Below are positions 1-8,958 of a stretch of DNA of 64,000 nt, piece by piece (within the stretch, counting starts at the first letter, position 1; every line of letters begins with the position of its first letter). The DNA lies in the NCBI GenBank assembly GCA_026418275.1, contig JAOABQ010000014.1, forward strand, positions 45,188-109,187, read 5' to 3'. The stretch comes from Clostridia bacterium. GTDB taxonomy: Bacteria > Bacillota > Clostridia > Acetivibrionales > DSM-2933. Under the pieces are notes generated by a model that saw only the letters and a program-made list of their open reading frames with translations, made no database searches and was not told the DNA's origin. The translations under genes and the position numbers were made by a program.

Positions 1-199
1 GCTCAAGTTCCCGCATGCTTATATTGCTGGCTTCTTCTCCTGAGGAAAGTCCTCCCATTCCATCCGCAACGGCAAAGAGCCCAAATTCTCCGAATTCCGG
101 CTCCTCCCCAATCTTAACAAGGATTCTATCCTGATTTATATTCCTTACCTTCCCAACATCACTTGCTCCACCTACTTCAAAATTCCGTTTGATACGCAT
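1..199 (-). CDS. PP2C-type serine/threonine protein phosphatase, N-terminal part (cut by window edge)
   Basis: Only the first 66 codons are present; the gene continues to the left of the window. It starts with ATG at 199. Two PP2C signatures are visible: the N-x-N-Q-D segment at residues 20-24, which holds a metal-binding aspartate, and the FAVADGMGG motif at residues 42-50, with Asp46 and Gly47 of the metal centre. PP2C enzymes dephosphorylate Ser/Thr with Mn/Mg ions. It lies 6 bp downstream of an FHA-domain gene at the end of the Tad pilus operon. PP2C and FHA proteins usually work with a Hanks-type kinase, so a phosphorylation control on the pilus locus is likely, but no kinase is in view. 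Confidence 0.9.
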   Translation of the reverse strand, partial: MRIKRNFEVGGASDVGKVRNINQDRILVKIGEEPEFGEFGLFAVADGMGGLSSGEEASNISMRELE

Positions 200-205
200 C
201 ACCCT

Positions 206-1717
206 CTATAGTTTTAAAAATTCAAAGTCAACATTGGCAAATAGGATCTTATCCTTGTTGATTAATTTATATTCCTCACCGCTTGTGAGCCTGTTACCAT
301 TTAAGAACGTTCCATTTTTTGAGTTTTTATCGATAATGAAATAATCATTTCCCTTAAGAATGATTTCAGCATGAATTCTTCCAATCGGTTTTTCATTGAT
401 GACCATATCCGAAACTTCAGGATTCCTTCCAATGATAAACCTTACGCTTTTAATTTCATGTTTCTCGGAAACCCCTTCTCTATCACGCACAAGTACAGCC
501 TCAATCCTATCATTTGAACTTAAGTAAACTGTTTCTTCAATATTTCCCTTAAACTTTGGAATCCTTTGCTCGGATGCGATCTCGGGATTCCGGTCATCCT
601 TTTTAGCTTCAAATGCTGCATTTTGTTCAAATACAGTATGATCAGCGTTCACATCCTTCCCTTGCACAGGTGCTTGTGCACTTTGAGGTTCAATATTGGA
701 TATGCTCTTCTTTGACATATTCACCGGGTGAACAGGCCTTTCGATGCTATGCTGCCTTACTTGAGGCTTACTTACACTGTTTTTCATCTTTAAAATAACG
801 TGCTTAAAAAGCAGTAAATCTACCACCAGTACAAACAAGCCTATGATAACATATCTTTTATCCGGTGTCATTCCCTGTCCCTTAAAAATTGTATCCAGCC
901 CCAGTGCTATACTGATAACAAGGAATTGGAAAATTAGGATTACCAATACTTTCTTTTTATCATACCCAAAAATCTTCCCATCCAAACCGGTTGAATTCCT
1001 TTCCTCCCTGTTATTTTGCGCCGGGTTATAGGAATGTGCCTGCTCCGCATACTGGGAACTGTCCGGTACTGCAGCAGCGGATGCCTCCCGGGAGGCAGGC
1101 GATGCAGCACTTTTGTGATGAACCGGGCTATTTTCACTCTTTATTTCATTCAGAAGTTTATTGAGTCCATCTGTGTTAAACTCAGGCAGCTTTGTAAACT
1201 CAATAACCCGCTGCAAATAGTTATCTCCCGGCTGCAGTTCAAAAACTGCAGATTTTGTAATCAAATCAGTGATAAAACCTCTCGTTGCTTCTACATAATC
1301 CACACTTAACTCTATTGGAAGGTAGATGAAAGTAAATGTATGAGCCTTTTGGTCAACAAAAATGAATTCATCGTGCAGGATAAAGTTTTTCTCATTTAAA
1401 AACAAACTTTTACTTTCAAGGACGATATTGTTTATATCGGTAAGAAGCTCTAAAAATTCCTGTTTGGATACTTTCTTTCCTGCCCAGTATTCCTTAAGTG
1501 ATACCCTGGCAGCCACATGATAATACAACTTTACTTCCTCATCTTTTCTACGCATTTCCAAGGGTATAATTGAACTTCTGGGGTTATTGGAGATCATTTC
1601 AATCTGATAGCCAAACAGGGTTTCCTGAGTTTCCCCGCTTAGGTCAAAGGTAAGAAATCTGCAGTTTGTTTCATTTTCATATTTTACTTTATACTTCTCA
1701 AAAAGCTTTGCATACAT
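206..1717 (-). CDS. FHA-domain membrane protein with DUF6382-like N-terminus
   Basis: About 503 residues. The N-terminal ~190 residues resemble the DUF6382 type that often precedes FHA in clostridia. A Ser/Ala/Pro/Gln-rich linker follows, then two membrane segments at about residues 255-275 and 288-306, another linker, and a C-terminal FHA domain at about 420-500. The FHA core is clear: a GRNPEVSD start, an IGRIHAEI segment and a NSKNGTFLNG phosphothreonine-binding loop. FHA domains bind phosphothreonine peptides. The reading frame is also open from a GTG at 1726, directly abutting the upstream stop. I prefer ATG 1717, which has AGGTG six bases upstream, but this is not certain. It is followed by a PP2C phosphatase and preceded by pilus genes, so it probably couples phosphorylation to Tad function. 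Confidence 0.85.
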   Translation of the reverse strand: MYAKLFEKYKVKYENETNCRFLTFDLSGETQETLFGYQIEMISNNPRSSIIPLEMRRKDEEVKLYYHVAARVSLKEYWAGKKVSKQEFLELLTDINNIVLESKSLFLNEKNFILHDEFIFVDQKAHTFTFIYLPIELSVDYVEATRGFITDLITKSAVFELQPGDNYLQRVIEFTKLPEFNTDGLNKLLNEIKSENSPVHHKSAASPASREASAAAVPDSSQYAEQAHSYNPAQNNREERNSTGLDGKIFGYDKKKVLVILIFQFLVISIALGLDTIFKGQGMTPDKRYVIIGLFVLVVDLLLFKHVILKMKNSVSKPQVRQHSIERPVHPVNMSKKSISNIEPQSAQAPVQGKDVNADHTVFEQNAAFEAKKDDRNPEIASEQRIPKFKGNIEETVYLSSNDRIEAVLVRDREGVSEKHEIKSVRFIIGRNPEVSDMVINEKPIGRIHAEIILKGNDYFIIDKNSKNGTFLNGNRLTSGEEYKLINKDKILFANVDFEFLKL

Positions 1718-1726
1718 AAGCTTCAC

Positions 1727-2251
1727 CTAACCTCCAAACAATGTAATCGCTAACTGTGTCAAAGTACCCGGAACAATTGCATAAGACATGCGGAACTTGT
1801 CCTTTGCTTCTTTATTTTGAAATTCACTATAATCATTTAAAGCCAATGTAAAAAAACATGTTTTTACATAGTTTAAAAAATATCCAAACCGCTGGGAACT
1901 GTTTTTCCACAGGATAAGATAGAATATACCGATTACACCGCCAAACAAAAACGAATATGCCATACTCCACAAAGTGAAGGAGCATCCCATAATCGCGCCA
2001 ATGGCAGCAAATAATTTAATATCTCCGGCCCCGATCATCCGGGCCAAATATAATATAAACAGCAAAGCAACGGGCGTCAGCCAACCCGCGAGAGAAATTT
2101 TCATTCCCATGATCCCGTCCAAATAAAGATTTGTAACCAGCCCCAAAAACGCAAAAGGCAAAGTTATGCTATTTTTTATTTTGTAGCACCGAATATCCCA
2201 TATGAGGGATAAAAGCATCAGTAAAACAATCTCTGCAGCTTTGATAGTCAT
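1727..2251 (-). CDS. Prepilin peptidase, A24 family (TadV/CpaA-like)
   Basis: A 174-residue polytopic membrane protein of the short TadV/CpaA type, lacking the methylase-like domain of PilD. The two catalytic aspartates of the family are visible: one in LIWDIRCYKIKN near residue 19 and one in the GAGDIKLFAAIGA motif (GxGD) near residue 75. It would cleave the class III leader of the Flp pilin encoded 72 bp upstream, at the cytoplasmic side of the membrane. The next gene downstream (FHA) begins at or just after its stop codon, so the two are co-transcribed. Confidence 0.9.
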   Translation of the reverse strand: MTIKAAEIVLLMLLSLIWDIRCYKIKNSITLPFAFLGLVTNLYLDGIMGMKISLAGWLTPVALLFILYLARMIGAGDIKLFAAIGAIMGCSFTLWSMAYSFLFGGVIGIFYLILWKNSSQRFGYFLNYVKTCFFTLALNDYSEFQNKEAKDKFRMSYAIVPGTLTQLAITLFGG

Positions 2252-2322
2252 ATAAAATATTTCCGATCCTTGATGTATATTTTAGAGACAGCAGGAGAGT
2301 TCCCCTGCTGTCTCTAACTTTA

Positions 2323-2535
2323 TCAACTACCTATTGATTTTGCCGGTAAAGGACTTGGCTTATTCACCGCGTCTCCCGCATTGCCAAATATCTTTCCAAA
2401 GACCTGGTCTACAAAAGCCATAATCTGCTGCCTGAAAACAATTGCCAACCCTACCAGTATGGCAATAATGATTACGATTTCAACAGTTCCGATCCCGTCT
2501 TCCTCCTTGAAGAACCTCTTCATCGCTTTAATCAT
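2323..2535 (-). CDS. Flp-family type IVb pilin subunit
   Basis: A 70-residue protein with a short basic leader (MIKAMKRFFKEEDG) followed by GTVEIVIIIAILVGLAIVF, a hydrophobic helix. The leader ends in Gly, and a Glu sits five residues into the mature chain (about G15/E20), as in class III prepilins. The tail is short and Gly/Ala/Pro rich. It has a strong GGAGG ribosome site. It is the structural pilin of the surrounding Tad system and the substrate of the prepilin peptidase downstream. The Flp1-like subtype is the best guess. The region 2252-2322 between it and the peptidase holds a small inverted repeat (gacagcaggagag...ctgctgtctc) that may act as a partial terminator setting pilin excess. 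Confidence 0.88.
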   Translation of the reverse strand: MIKAMKRFFKEEDGIGTVEIVIIIAILVGLAIVFRQQIMAFVDQVFGKIFGNAGDAVNKPSPLPAKSIGS

Positions 2536-2556
2536 CTCACGACCTCCATTCGTTTT

Positions 2557-3414
2557 TTAGAAACTGATCTGCATTACCGCCGGCGTTACCATCATCAAAA
2601 GAATTGCAACAAAAATTATAATCATCGGTAAAAGAAGCTTTGTCGATGCCTCTTCCCCCAGTTTCCTGGCAATGTTTTTCCGGTTTTCCCAACAAGTATT
2701 GGCCTGCACTCTTAAAATCGGAATCAATTCATCGTTCCCTTTTCGTAAGTTCTGAAGCAGCGTCGCAACAAACATGGTTACATCCTGAACCCTGCAGCGT
2801 CTTGCAAAATCCTCATAAGCCTGTCCCTCCGGCTTTCCCGCACTGATTTCATTGTTCGCTATACCAAGCTCGGTGTAGAGCGGATTCTCTTTTTTATTGT
2901 CTCTAATAATTTTCTGTATGGCGGCAGGTACGGTAAGTCCTGCATCTACAAGGAGGATCAGCTTATTTAAAAACTCAGTGAACTCAATTTGAATATTTCT
3001 TCTTCTCTCCTTGATCTGATCATCCAACTGCTTGTCCGTAACGTAAAAAAGAATGGCCAAAAACCCCATGCCGAAAATAATATATGCCGAATCCACCTTA
3101 ATTTGAGTACCGACAAAGGTAGTAAACAAAAGCGCAAACAGCATGAGTGCAATCTTTTTTGCCATGTGGATTTTCAGGTAGGTATGGGGCATTCTTCCGC
3201 CATTTAACTCTGAAAGCCTGGACTCCAACCTTTTTTCATACCTGCTGGCATACTTATGGTTCAATAAATCCATTAGCTTGAGTCCGATAGGCAAGAAGTT
3301 TTTAAGCTTTTCCTTTTTTTCATCTAAAAAAGAAATTTCATGGTTATATTTATTTTTTGAAATTAAAAATAAAATGAGAACAAGCAGAATTTCCACAATA
3401 AAAGCAATCGTCAT
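2557..3414 (-). CDS. Type II secretion F-domain inner-membrane protein, TadC-like
   Basis: About 285 residues with membrane segments at the N-terminus, a pair near residues 95-125, and a C-terminal pair ending in LLMMVTPAVMQISF. The cytoplasmic T2SSF domain lies between (about 145-260) with the typical GLTVPAAIQKI and YEDFARRCRVQDV segments. Together with the preceding TadB-like protein it should form the membrane platform that the CpaF ATPase drives. The frame is open to a TTG at 3420, one base after the upstream stop; ATG 3414 gives a better start context. Upstream and downstream genes are tightly packed in the same operon. Confidence 0.85.
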   Translation of the reverse strand: MTIAFIVEILLVLILFLISKNKYNHEISFLDEKKEKLKNFLPIGLKLMDLLNHKYASRYEKRLESRLSELNGGRMPHTYLKIHMAKKIALMLFALLFTTFVGTQIKVDSAYIIFGMGFLAILFYVTDKQLDDQIKERRRNIQIEFTEFLNKLILLVDAGLTVPAAIQKIIRDNKKENPLYTELGIANNEISAGKPEGQAYEDFARRCRVQDVTMFVATLLQNLRKGNDELIPILRVQANTCWENRKNIARKLGEEASTKLLLPMIIIFVAILLMMVTPAVMQISF

Positions 3415-3421
3415 AAGCAAT

Positions 3422-4318
3422 CTACACCTTTATATCTACAATTTTTTTACTGATAAAATAAGAAATGACCAAAAGCACTAAAACAATGGACATTACCACA
3501 TACCCTTTGGGACTGTATAAGGGCTTGATAAACTCAGGTGAGCTGGTTGAAATCATAATGATAAGACCAAAGGGCATTACATTCAGGATTTTTTGACTAA
3601 ATTTCTGCTCTGCGATTAAAACCTCAATTTCATTTTTGATTTCTATTTTTTGATGAATTACGTTCGAAGTATTCCGGATAACCTCAATAAGATTTCCGCC
3701 TGTACTTTTACAAATTGTAAATACGTCTACAAAATTGGTAATATCGTCAATATCAGCCCGGGCTGCAAAATCCGCCAAGGCACTTTCAACAGTCTCATTC
3801 ATATCAACCCTCCGGTTGATCTGTTCCAACTCCCGGATCATAAAGGCATCCCCTTCCGGGTATAGAATATTGAGATCTGCAACAGCAGCCTTAAATGACC
3901 CTTCCACTGACCTTCCGACAGACAGGGATGAGGATATGGAAGCCAGAGCGTCCTTAAATTGAAGGTTTAATTCATGCTTCCTTTTTTGAATGATATCCTT
4001 TCTTTTTACTCTTGGGTACAAAAGGGAAAAGCCACAAAGCACAATAGAAATAAATAGGTTATTAAAAAAGATATATCCTACGGCAAAAAGTCCTATGCCT
4101 GCTATTAAAATATATTTTGTCCGCTCCAATACCGTCATTTTGTATTCGTTATAGTAAGTAAGCCCGGCTGTATTGTGCCGTACACCGTCAGACCTTGGCC
4201 CGGAAACCTGCTGGGCTGCAGGCGGAGTTTTTTCCTTCTTTACTTTGCTTTTCTCCATGATGATAAGAATAACGACTGCAAGAATTGCCACAGCTACACA
4301 AATCAATATGATTTGCAT
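3422..4318 (-). CDS. Type II secretion F-domain inner-membrane protein, TadB-like
   Basis: A 298-residue protein with an N-terminal membrane anchor (residues 2-20), a basic/proline linker, a second hydrophobic pair at about 70-105, a cytoplasmic T2SSF domain (about 130-250; ASISSSLSVGRSVEGSFKAA, then FVDVFTICKSTGGNLIEVIRN), and C-terminal membrane segments. This is the usual TadB layout. It sits directly before the TadC-like gene and 155 bp after CpaF, so the assembly platform genes are in canonical Tad order. Confidence 0.87.
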   Translation of the reverse strand: MQIILICVAVAILAVVILIIMEKSKVKKEKTPPAAQQVSGPRSDGVRHNTAGLTYYNEYKMTVLERTKYILIAGIGLFAVGYIFFNNLFISIVLCGFSLLYPRVKRKDIIQKRKHELNLQFKDALASISSSLSVGRSVEGSFKAAVADLNILYPEGDAFMIRELEQINRRVDMNETVESALADFAARADIDDITNFVDVFTICKSTGGNLIEVIRNTSNVIHQKIEIKNEIEVLIAEQKFSQKILNVMPFGLIIMISTSSPEFIKPLYSPKGYVVMSIVLVLLVISYFISKKIVDIKV

Positions 4319-4473
4319 TCTTTTTACCCCCGTGGTTTATGACTTGAAACCGCTTATATATATATCGGCTTTTTGATTTTACAGCTTATAGAAAATAACC
4401 TAAAAAAGTAAAATTTTGTTTTCGCAGAAAACCCTTAGTAAGCCAGGTATTTAATCTCACAATATTGACTCGT

Positions 4474-5697
4474 TTATACTTTCATACCCGCCATTTTAAA
4501 CTTATGCGTATGAAGCATTTCATTTTGGGTGCGCTTTAAAGAACCGATAATCCGGTGATTGGGAGTCTCACCCTCTTCCTCGAAGGTATATAGGGGATTC
4601 AATTGAAACTCCCCATTCTTATAGCCTGTGATCTCGGTAATTTCCAGCGTCTTTCTCGACATGTCCCTGAGCCTTCCAAGATGGATGATCACATCAATTG
4701 CAGAAGCAATCTGCTGCCGGATAGCTTCCAATGGCAAAACCGCACCGCAAAGAACCATAGTCTCAAGCCTAGAAAGCATATCCCTCGCCGAATTGGCATG
4801 CCCTGTGGATAGGGACCCGTCATGGCCTGTGTTCATTGCCTGCAGCATATCCAGTGCCTCAGCGCCCCTTACTTCCCCAACGACGATTCTATCCGGCCTC
4901 ATTCTCAAGGAAGTTTTTATTAAATCTCTTATGGTCACTTCTCCCTTCCCTTCGGTATTTGCATTTCTCGTTTCCATCCTTACAATATTATCAATACCAA
5001 GGATTTGTAATTCTGCAGAATCTTCAATAGTAACAATTCTTTCGTGTTTTGGAATAAAATTGGACAGGGTATTTAAAAAAGTAGTTTTTCCGGAACCGGT
5101 TCCTCCACAAATGAATACATTGTACTTTGCAATGATTAGCTTTTGGAGAAATTCCGCAACCTCACCGGTTAAGGAGCCTATTCTGACCAAATCTTTTATT
5201 GTATAAGGTTTTTCAGGAAACTTTCTTATGGTAAGAATGGGTCCGTTTAATGCAATAGGTGGAAGTACAACATTCACACGGGATCCGTCTTTTAAACGCG
5301 CATCTACAACCGGAGCCGCTTCATTTACTGACCTGTTTACTTTTGATACGATGGATTGGATAATGTTATAGAGTTTCTCAGCACTTTCAAACTTTATATC
5401 CGCCTGCGTTATCCTACCCATTCTTTCAACAAAAACAGCATTCGGCCCGTTTACCATAATTTCCGTGATGCCTTTATCGTCAATCAGCGGTTGTAAAACA
5501 TCATATCGGCGCATGGAATTAAAAACCGTATCTACAATTTCTTTTTTCTGGGAGATACTCATATAGATTTTCTTGCTTCTTTCGAAGACACACTTTTCTA
5601 TAACCTGAAGTATTTCCTCATCACCATAATCTTTCGTTATATCAATGTTCCGGGAAACTTCATCTTTAATCTCTTTAATCAAATCAACCATAGACAT
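4474..5697 (-). CDS. cpaF: CpaF/TadA-type pilus assembly ATPase
   Basis: A 407-residue secretion ATPase of the VirB11/CpaF group. The Walker A motif GGTGSGKTTFLN is near residues 198-209, followed by IVTIEDSAELQI (Asp box), a Walker B-like stretch RPDRIVVGEVRGAEALDMLQ, and TGHDGSLSTGHANSARDML (His box). The N-terminal domain includes YDVLQPLIDDKGITEIMVNG, typical of the family. It should power assembly of the Flp pilus through TadB/TadC. It is 42 bp downstream of the CpaE-like gene and in the same operon. Confidence 0.95.
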   Translation of the reverse strand: MSMVDLIKEIKDEVSRNIDITKDYGDEEILQVIEKCVFERSKKIYMSISQKKEIVDTVFNSMRRYDVLQPLIDDKGITEIMVNGPNAVFVERMGRITQADIKFESAEKLYNIIQSIVSKVNRSVNEAAPVVDARLKDGSRVNVVLPPIALNGPILTIRKFPEKPYTIKDLVRIGSLTGEVAEFLQKLIIAKYNVFICGGTGSGKTTFLNTLSNFIPKHERIVTIEDSAELQILGIDNIVRMETRNANTEGKGEVTIRDLIKTSLRMRPDRIVVGEVRGAEALDMLQAMNTGHDGSLSTGHANSARDMLSRLETMVLCGAVLPLEAIRQQIASAIDVIIHLGRLRDMSRKTLEITEITGYKNGEFQLNPLYTFEEEGETPNHRIIGSLKRTQNEMLHTHKFKMAGMKV

Positions 5698-5739
5698 GTT
5701 AATAACCCCAAAAATAAAGTTGTTTGTAAATAAAGGATT

Positions 5740-6858
5740 TTATTTAAACTTTTGCATAATATGTTCTGCAATGTTTTTCATATAGGATTGGATCATACTG
5801 CTTTGATTCAAAACATATAACCCATTGTTTAAAAGAAATAAATCATTAAGGAAAGGAATTTGATACATAATGGTTTTACCGCTTATCCCAATATCATCTA
5901 TAAAAGAATCAGGATTATACTTATTTAATATCATTGTCAATTTAGAATTTAACTCCGTTTCAAGGTCGGGAGAAATCTTCCTTACTTCCGAGAAAAAAGT
6001 ATCCAGCTTTACTTTAGCTAACAAATCCTGAAGTACAACCAGCAGTACCTCATCACTACTTCCTAATATCCCTATATTTCTTCTATTAAGCATTGTATCC
6101 GTATCTACGACAACAACATCAAATTGCCCGATTTCCTTCAATTCGAACAATAATTTATTGATATCCCCATCAGTAACCTCATCCAACTCCAGCGAACAAT
6201 CAAGGGGCTTAAAATAAGAAATATTAAACAGGGAATCAAAACTTTTTGCCAAATCAATTTTTAACTTTACATTTTTGCCCTTTTCCTTAAGATCAAATAA
6301 GATATTGGATAAACCCAACTCATTATTCGATAAATGAATAAAAAAAGGAATTGAGCTTAGAGTCTCCAAATTAAGATATAATGTCTTTAGTCCTCTACTT
6401 GCCAAATGGAGGGAAAGGTTTACAGAAAGCAGTGATTTTCCGCTTCCACCCTGAGGCGAAAATACAGAAACAACCGTCGTCTTCCTATCTCCCTTTACCA
6501 AAGACTCAACATTTAAGTTTGTCCCTGAGTAAAGCGCAATAACTTCATTTAAAATTTTTTCACCGGGTTGGTATTTTTTAACCCAAGGATATCCGCTAAC
6601 GCTATCGGATAATCTTCCGTCCGATAACAAAATTGTGGTCCCAACCTTAAAGCCTGCCATATCATCCAAAAGCATTTCCGGACTTATTAGCAGTATATCC
6701 ACACTTTCATTATTGCTTTTCAGGTAATCTGTTAAAGAAGATTTTTGTGTAAAGACATTTACATTAAACTTAGATGCATAAACGCCTCTGGTAAATTTAC
6801 TCAATCCTTCAATATACCATGGGTCTGAATCGGCAAGAACTAAATTGAATTTTGGCAT
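5740..6858 (-). CDS. CpaE/TadZ-like pilus localisation protein (degenerate receiver plus ParA-type ATPase)
   Basis: 372 residues. The first ~115 residues look like a degenerate response-regulator receiver, beginning with NLVLADSDPWYIEGL. The rest is a MinD/ParA-like ATPase domain with a deviant Walker A, VFSPQGGSGKSLLSVNLSLH, at about residues 130-149, and a Walker B-like FDVVVVDTDTML. CpaE/TadZ proteins place the Tad machine at a cell site. It is the first gene of the operon; the ~940 bp upstream of it carry no gene, so the operon promoter should lie in the AT-rich stretch just above 6860. Confidence 0.85.
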   Translation of the reverse strand: MPKFNLVLADSDPWYIEGLSKFTRGVYASKFNVNVFTQKSSLTDYLKSNNESVDILLISPEMLLDDMAGFKVGTTILLSDGRLSDSVSGYPWVKKYQPGEKILNEVIALYSGTNLNVESLVKGDRKTTVVSVFSPQGGSGKSLLSVNLSLHLASRGLKTLYLNLETLSSIPFFIHLSNNELGLSNILFDLKEKGKNVKLKIDLAKSFDSLFNISYFKPLDCSLELDEVTDGDINKLLFELKEIGQFDVVVVDTDTMLNRRNIGILGSSDEVLLVVLQDLLAKVKLDTFFSEVRKISPDLETELNSKLTMILNKYNPDSFIDDIGISGKTIMYQIPFLNDLFLLNNGLYVLNQSSMIQSYMKNIAEHIMQKFK

Positions 6859-7135
6859 AGTCTAACCTCAAAAAAAGTCTTTTGAAAAGATATATGTATA
6901 TATATATTATATTTTTACTGTAAACTGTTGTCAAACTTTATTATACTCCTTATGCCTTTAACGGGTCTTGAATTCTTTTATATACAACCTATTATTTCCT
7001 CTCCTGACTAAAATGATAATAAATGGATTTCCATGCACAGCCTTTGTAAAACTTGATAAATTATCCGGCAAGTAAAGATCATAAAGGGAAAAAAATGTTT
7101 ATCACTTTGAAGAATAGACGTTTTCTGAACTAATA

Positions 7136-7174
7136 AGTACTAGGGTGGAAGTCATCCCTACGTGCTATTTTTTT
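7136..7174 (+). terminator. Intrinsic terminator with no plus-strand gene before it
   Basis: AGTACTAGGG pairs with CCCTACGTGCT (one bulge, one G-U pair) and is followed by seven T. The T run is only on the plus strand. A 12-codon frame with a GGGAAA site begins at 7095 and stops just before the stem, so a very short transcript is conceivable. Confidence 0.6.
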
Positions 7175-7667
7175 CAGGTATATTCTAAGAATAAAAAGTA
7201 AGCCGAATTTCCCTATCAGGAAAATATCGGCTTTGGAGAATAAGATATGCGTATATATTATGATATATGCATAAGCTTTATTTACTTGATTCATGATTTG
7301 ACATTTCGCTTGACTGAAACATTGCATCTTTATTTTATTAATCCACAAAAGGGGCAATTTCAGTTCTCAAAAGTTAAAACGCTATAACTTTATTATATAA
7401 TAAAGTTTTTTATAATTCAAGATAAACCTCTCTACTATATTATTTCGACTACATTTAAAAATTTAATGTGGTCTTTTATTAAAAAATCAATTTTTTTAAT
7501 CTTAAATTAAAACGATTTAACTTATTTTTCCTGTTCATTCTATAAATATTATAAATATTAAACAATGTACAATTATTATAACACATAGTCAAACAAATTC
7601 AAATTTCTTATCCTACGGCAAAAATATTCACAATCATTCCTCCACCATAAGGAAATATAAGGAAATA

Positions 7668-7773
7668 TTGAATTTAATCCCCAATCGTGTTACGATACTA
7701 TCTGGTTACTCCAATATTTTTTCTGTAGATATGGTTAAAAGAGAGAATCTGAATCTGCTTCTCTCTTTTTTTT
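7668..7773 (+). ncRNA. Putative small RNA unit A (promoter-like pair to intrinsic terminator)
   Basis: TTGAAT at 7668 and TACGAT at 7691 are separated by 17 bp. The unit ends in a GAGAGAA/TTCTCTC stem followed by eight T. No gene starts inside or follows. The arrangement and several stretches (GTGTTA..ATACTAT, CCAATATTTT, the terminator stem) are shared with 58819-58910 and in part with 57744-57845. A minus-strand role of the same hairpin as terminator for the LCP gene ending at 7798 is also possible. Confidence 0.45.
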
Positions 7774-7797
7774 ACTCATTTACTGTCTCATTTAAAA

Positions 7798-8958
7798 TTA
7801 CTTATCCGTTTTAAAGTACTGATTTATCATAATACTTGCCTTCTCCATATCCGTATTATAATAGATAGATCCTGATTTAAATTTAACTTCGCCCGGCAGT
7901 ATAAACATATTGAATTCATCCGGCCTGAATTCCGATATATTCTGAGACAATTTCAACGCTTCGCTCATTGTAAGGTTGGTTTCCAGTGCCTGGAAGATTT
8001 CACGAAGCAGCTCATCCGTTTTAGTGATATAACGAAGGTTTATTTTCTGCTCTATAATTGCCTTTATCATATTTTGCTGTGCTTCAACCCTTTTCAGATC
8101 GCTCCCATCATAAAATTTACTAACAGAATGGTTCATTGCACCCGGTTTTCTAAACCGTAAAAATTCTAAAACTTCCTTGCCATTTAAGTGCTTTTGCCCT
8201 TTTTCAAAATGGATATGCAAATCCTGCATAGGATCATCATAGTCCATATCAGCAGGTATATAGTAATCGACTCCGTCAAGTAAATCTATCAACTTTACAA
8301 CCGTGGAGGTATCCATATAAATATAATACTGTATCTTTACGTTTAAGAGATCACTTACCTCATCAACCGCATGTTTTGCCCCGCCAACAGGATAGGCAGA
8401 GTTAATCTTTGCTTCCCCTGAACCTTTTGGGTGAATATACGTGTCCCTTGGAATGGACAGCATATTTAGCTTCGCGGACGCGGGATCGTAGTTTAAGAGG
8501 ATCATGGCATCGGTGTTCCGATTCACCTTGTCTCCACCCAAAAGCAGGATATTTACAGGCTTTGTATCCGCCTTAAAAGGACCTGTTAAATCCTCTCGAA
8601 ACACATTTGTCAGATAACTGCCATAAGACAGTGAAAAAAATAAAACCGTACAGATTACAAAGACCGCCAATATCGGTTTTAGTATCTTCTTTAACCTATG
8701 TATTCCTATGAGTACACTTATGACATTCCTTTTCCTTTGATATCTTCTCACATCGATGGCACTGAGAACTTTTCCATCAATAGCTTTATCTGCTGTATTT
8801 TCTTCTTTTAAAAATTCTTTTGTAAACTGAAGGGTATTATATATTTTTATACACCCTTCACAATCTTTTATATGATTCATCATTTCTTCCCGAGCCTCAA
8901 TAGATAATACTCCATCTACCAAGTCTGCAATATCCTCAATACCGAATTGACATTTCAT
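7798..8958 (-). CDS. Anti-sigma zinc-finger fused to LytR-CpsA-Psr (LCP) glycopolymer transferase
   Basis: 386 residues. The N-terminus (Cys3 ... His29-x3-Cys33-x2-Cys36) is a zf-HC2 anti-sigma zinc finger. A membrane segment follows at about 90-112. The remainder is an LCP domain with NILLLGGDKVNRNTDAMILL, the SIPRDTY motif near residue 171, INSAY, and LNGKEVLEFLRFRK. LCP enzymes attach teichoic-acid-type or other polymers to peptidoglycan outside the membrane. Its start overlaps the stop of the ECF sigma gene by 4 bp, so the two are translated together. The layout suggests that one membrane protein both holds the sigma factor inside and carries the wall-transferase domain outside. The fusion is the unusual point. 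Confidence 0.9.
   Translation of the reverse strand: MKCQFGIEDIADLVDGVLSIEAREEMMNHIKDCEGCIKIYNTLQFTKEFLKEENTADKAIDGKVLSAIDVRRYQRKRNVISVLIGIHRLKKILKPILAVFVICTVLFFSLSYGSYLTNVFREDLTGPFKADTKPVNILLLGGDKVNRNTDAMILLNYDPASAKLNMLSIPRDTYIHPKGSGEAKINSAYPVGGAKHAVDEVSDLLNVKIQYYIYMDTSTVVKLIDLLDGVDYYIPADMDYDDPMQDLHIHFEKGQKHLNGKEVLEFLRFRKPGAMNHSVSKFYDGSDLKRVEAQQNMIKAIIEQKINLRYITKTDELLREIFQALETNLTMSEALKLSQNISEFRPDEFNMFILPGEVKFKSGSIYYNTDMEKASIMINQYFKTDK

Larger units (their letters stand above)
6859..7797. other. Long gene-free stretch upstream of the pilus operon
   Basis: No convincing protein gene is seen here. It holds the likely minus-strand promoter region of the pilus operon (AT-rich, alternating TATA near 6893-6910), a plus-strand intrinsic terminator at 7136-7174, an imperfect hairpin at 7201-7234, and a promoter-to-terminator unit at 7668-7773 resembling two others near 57.8 kb and 58.9 kb. 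The only frame longer than 60 codons (minus, 7130-7357) runs across these hairpins and has no ribosome site. Confidence 0.6.

Noticed and set aside
7130..7357. 75-codon minus-strand frame
   Set aside because: It crosses two hairpins and lacks a ribosome site; codon pattern is random.
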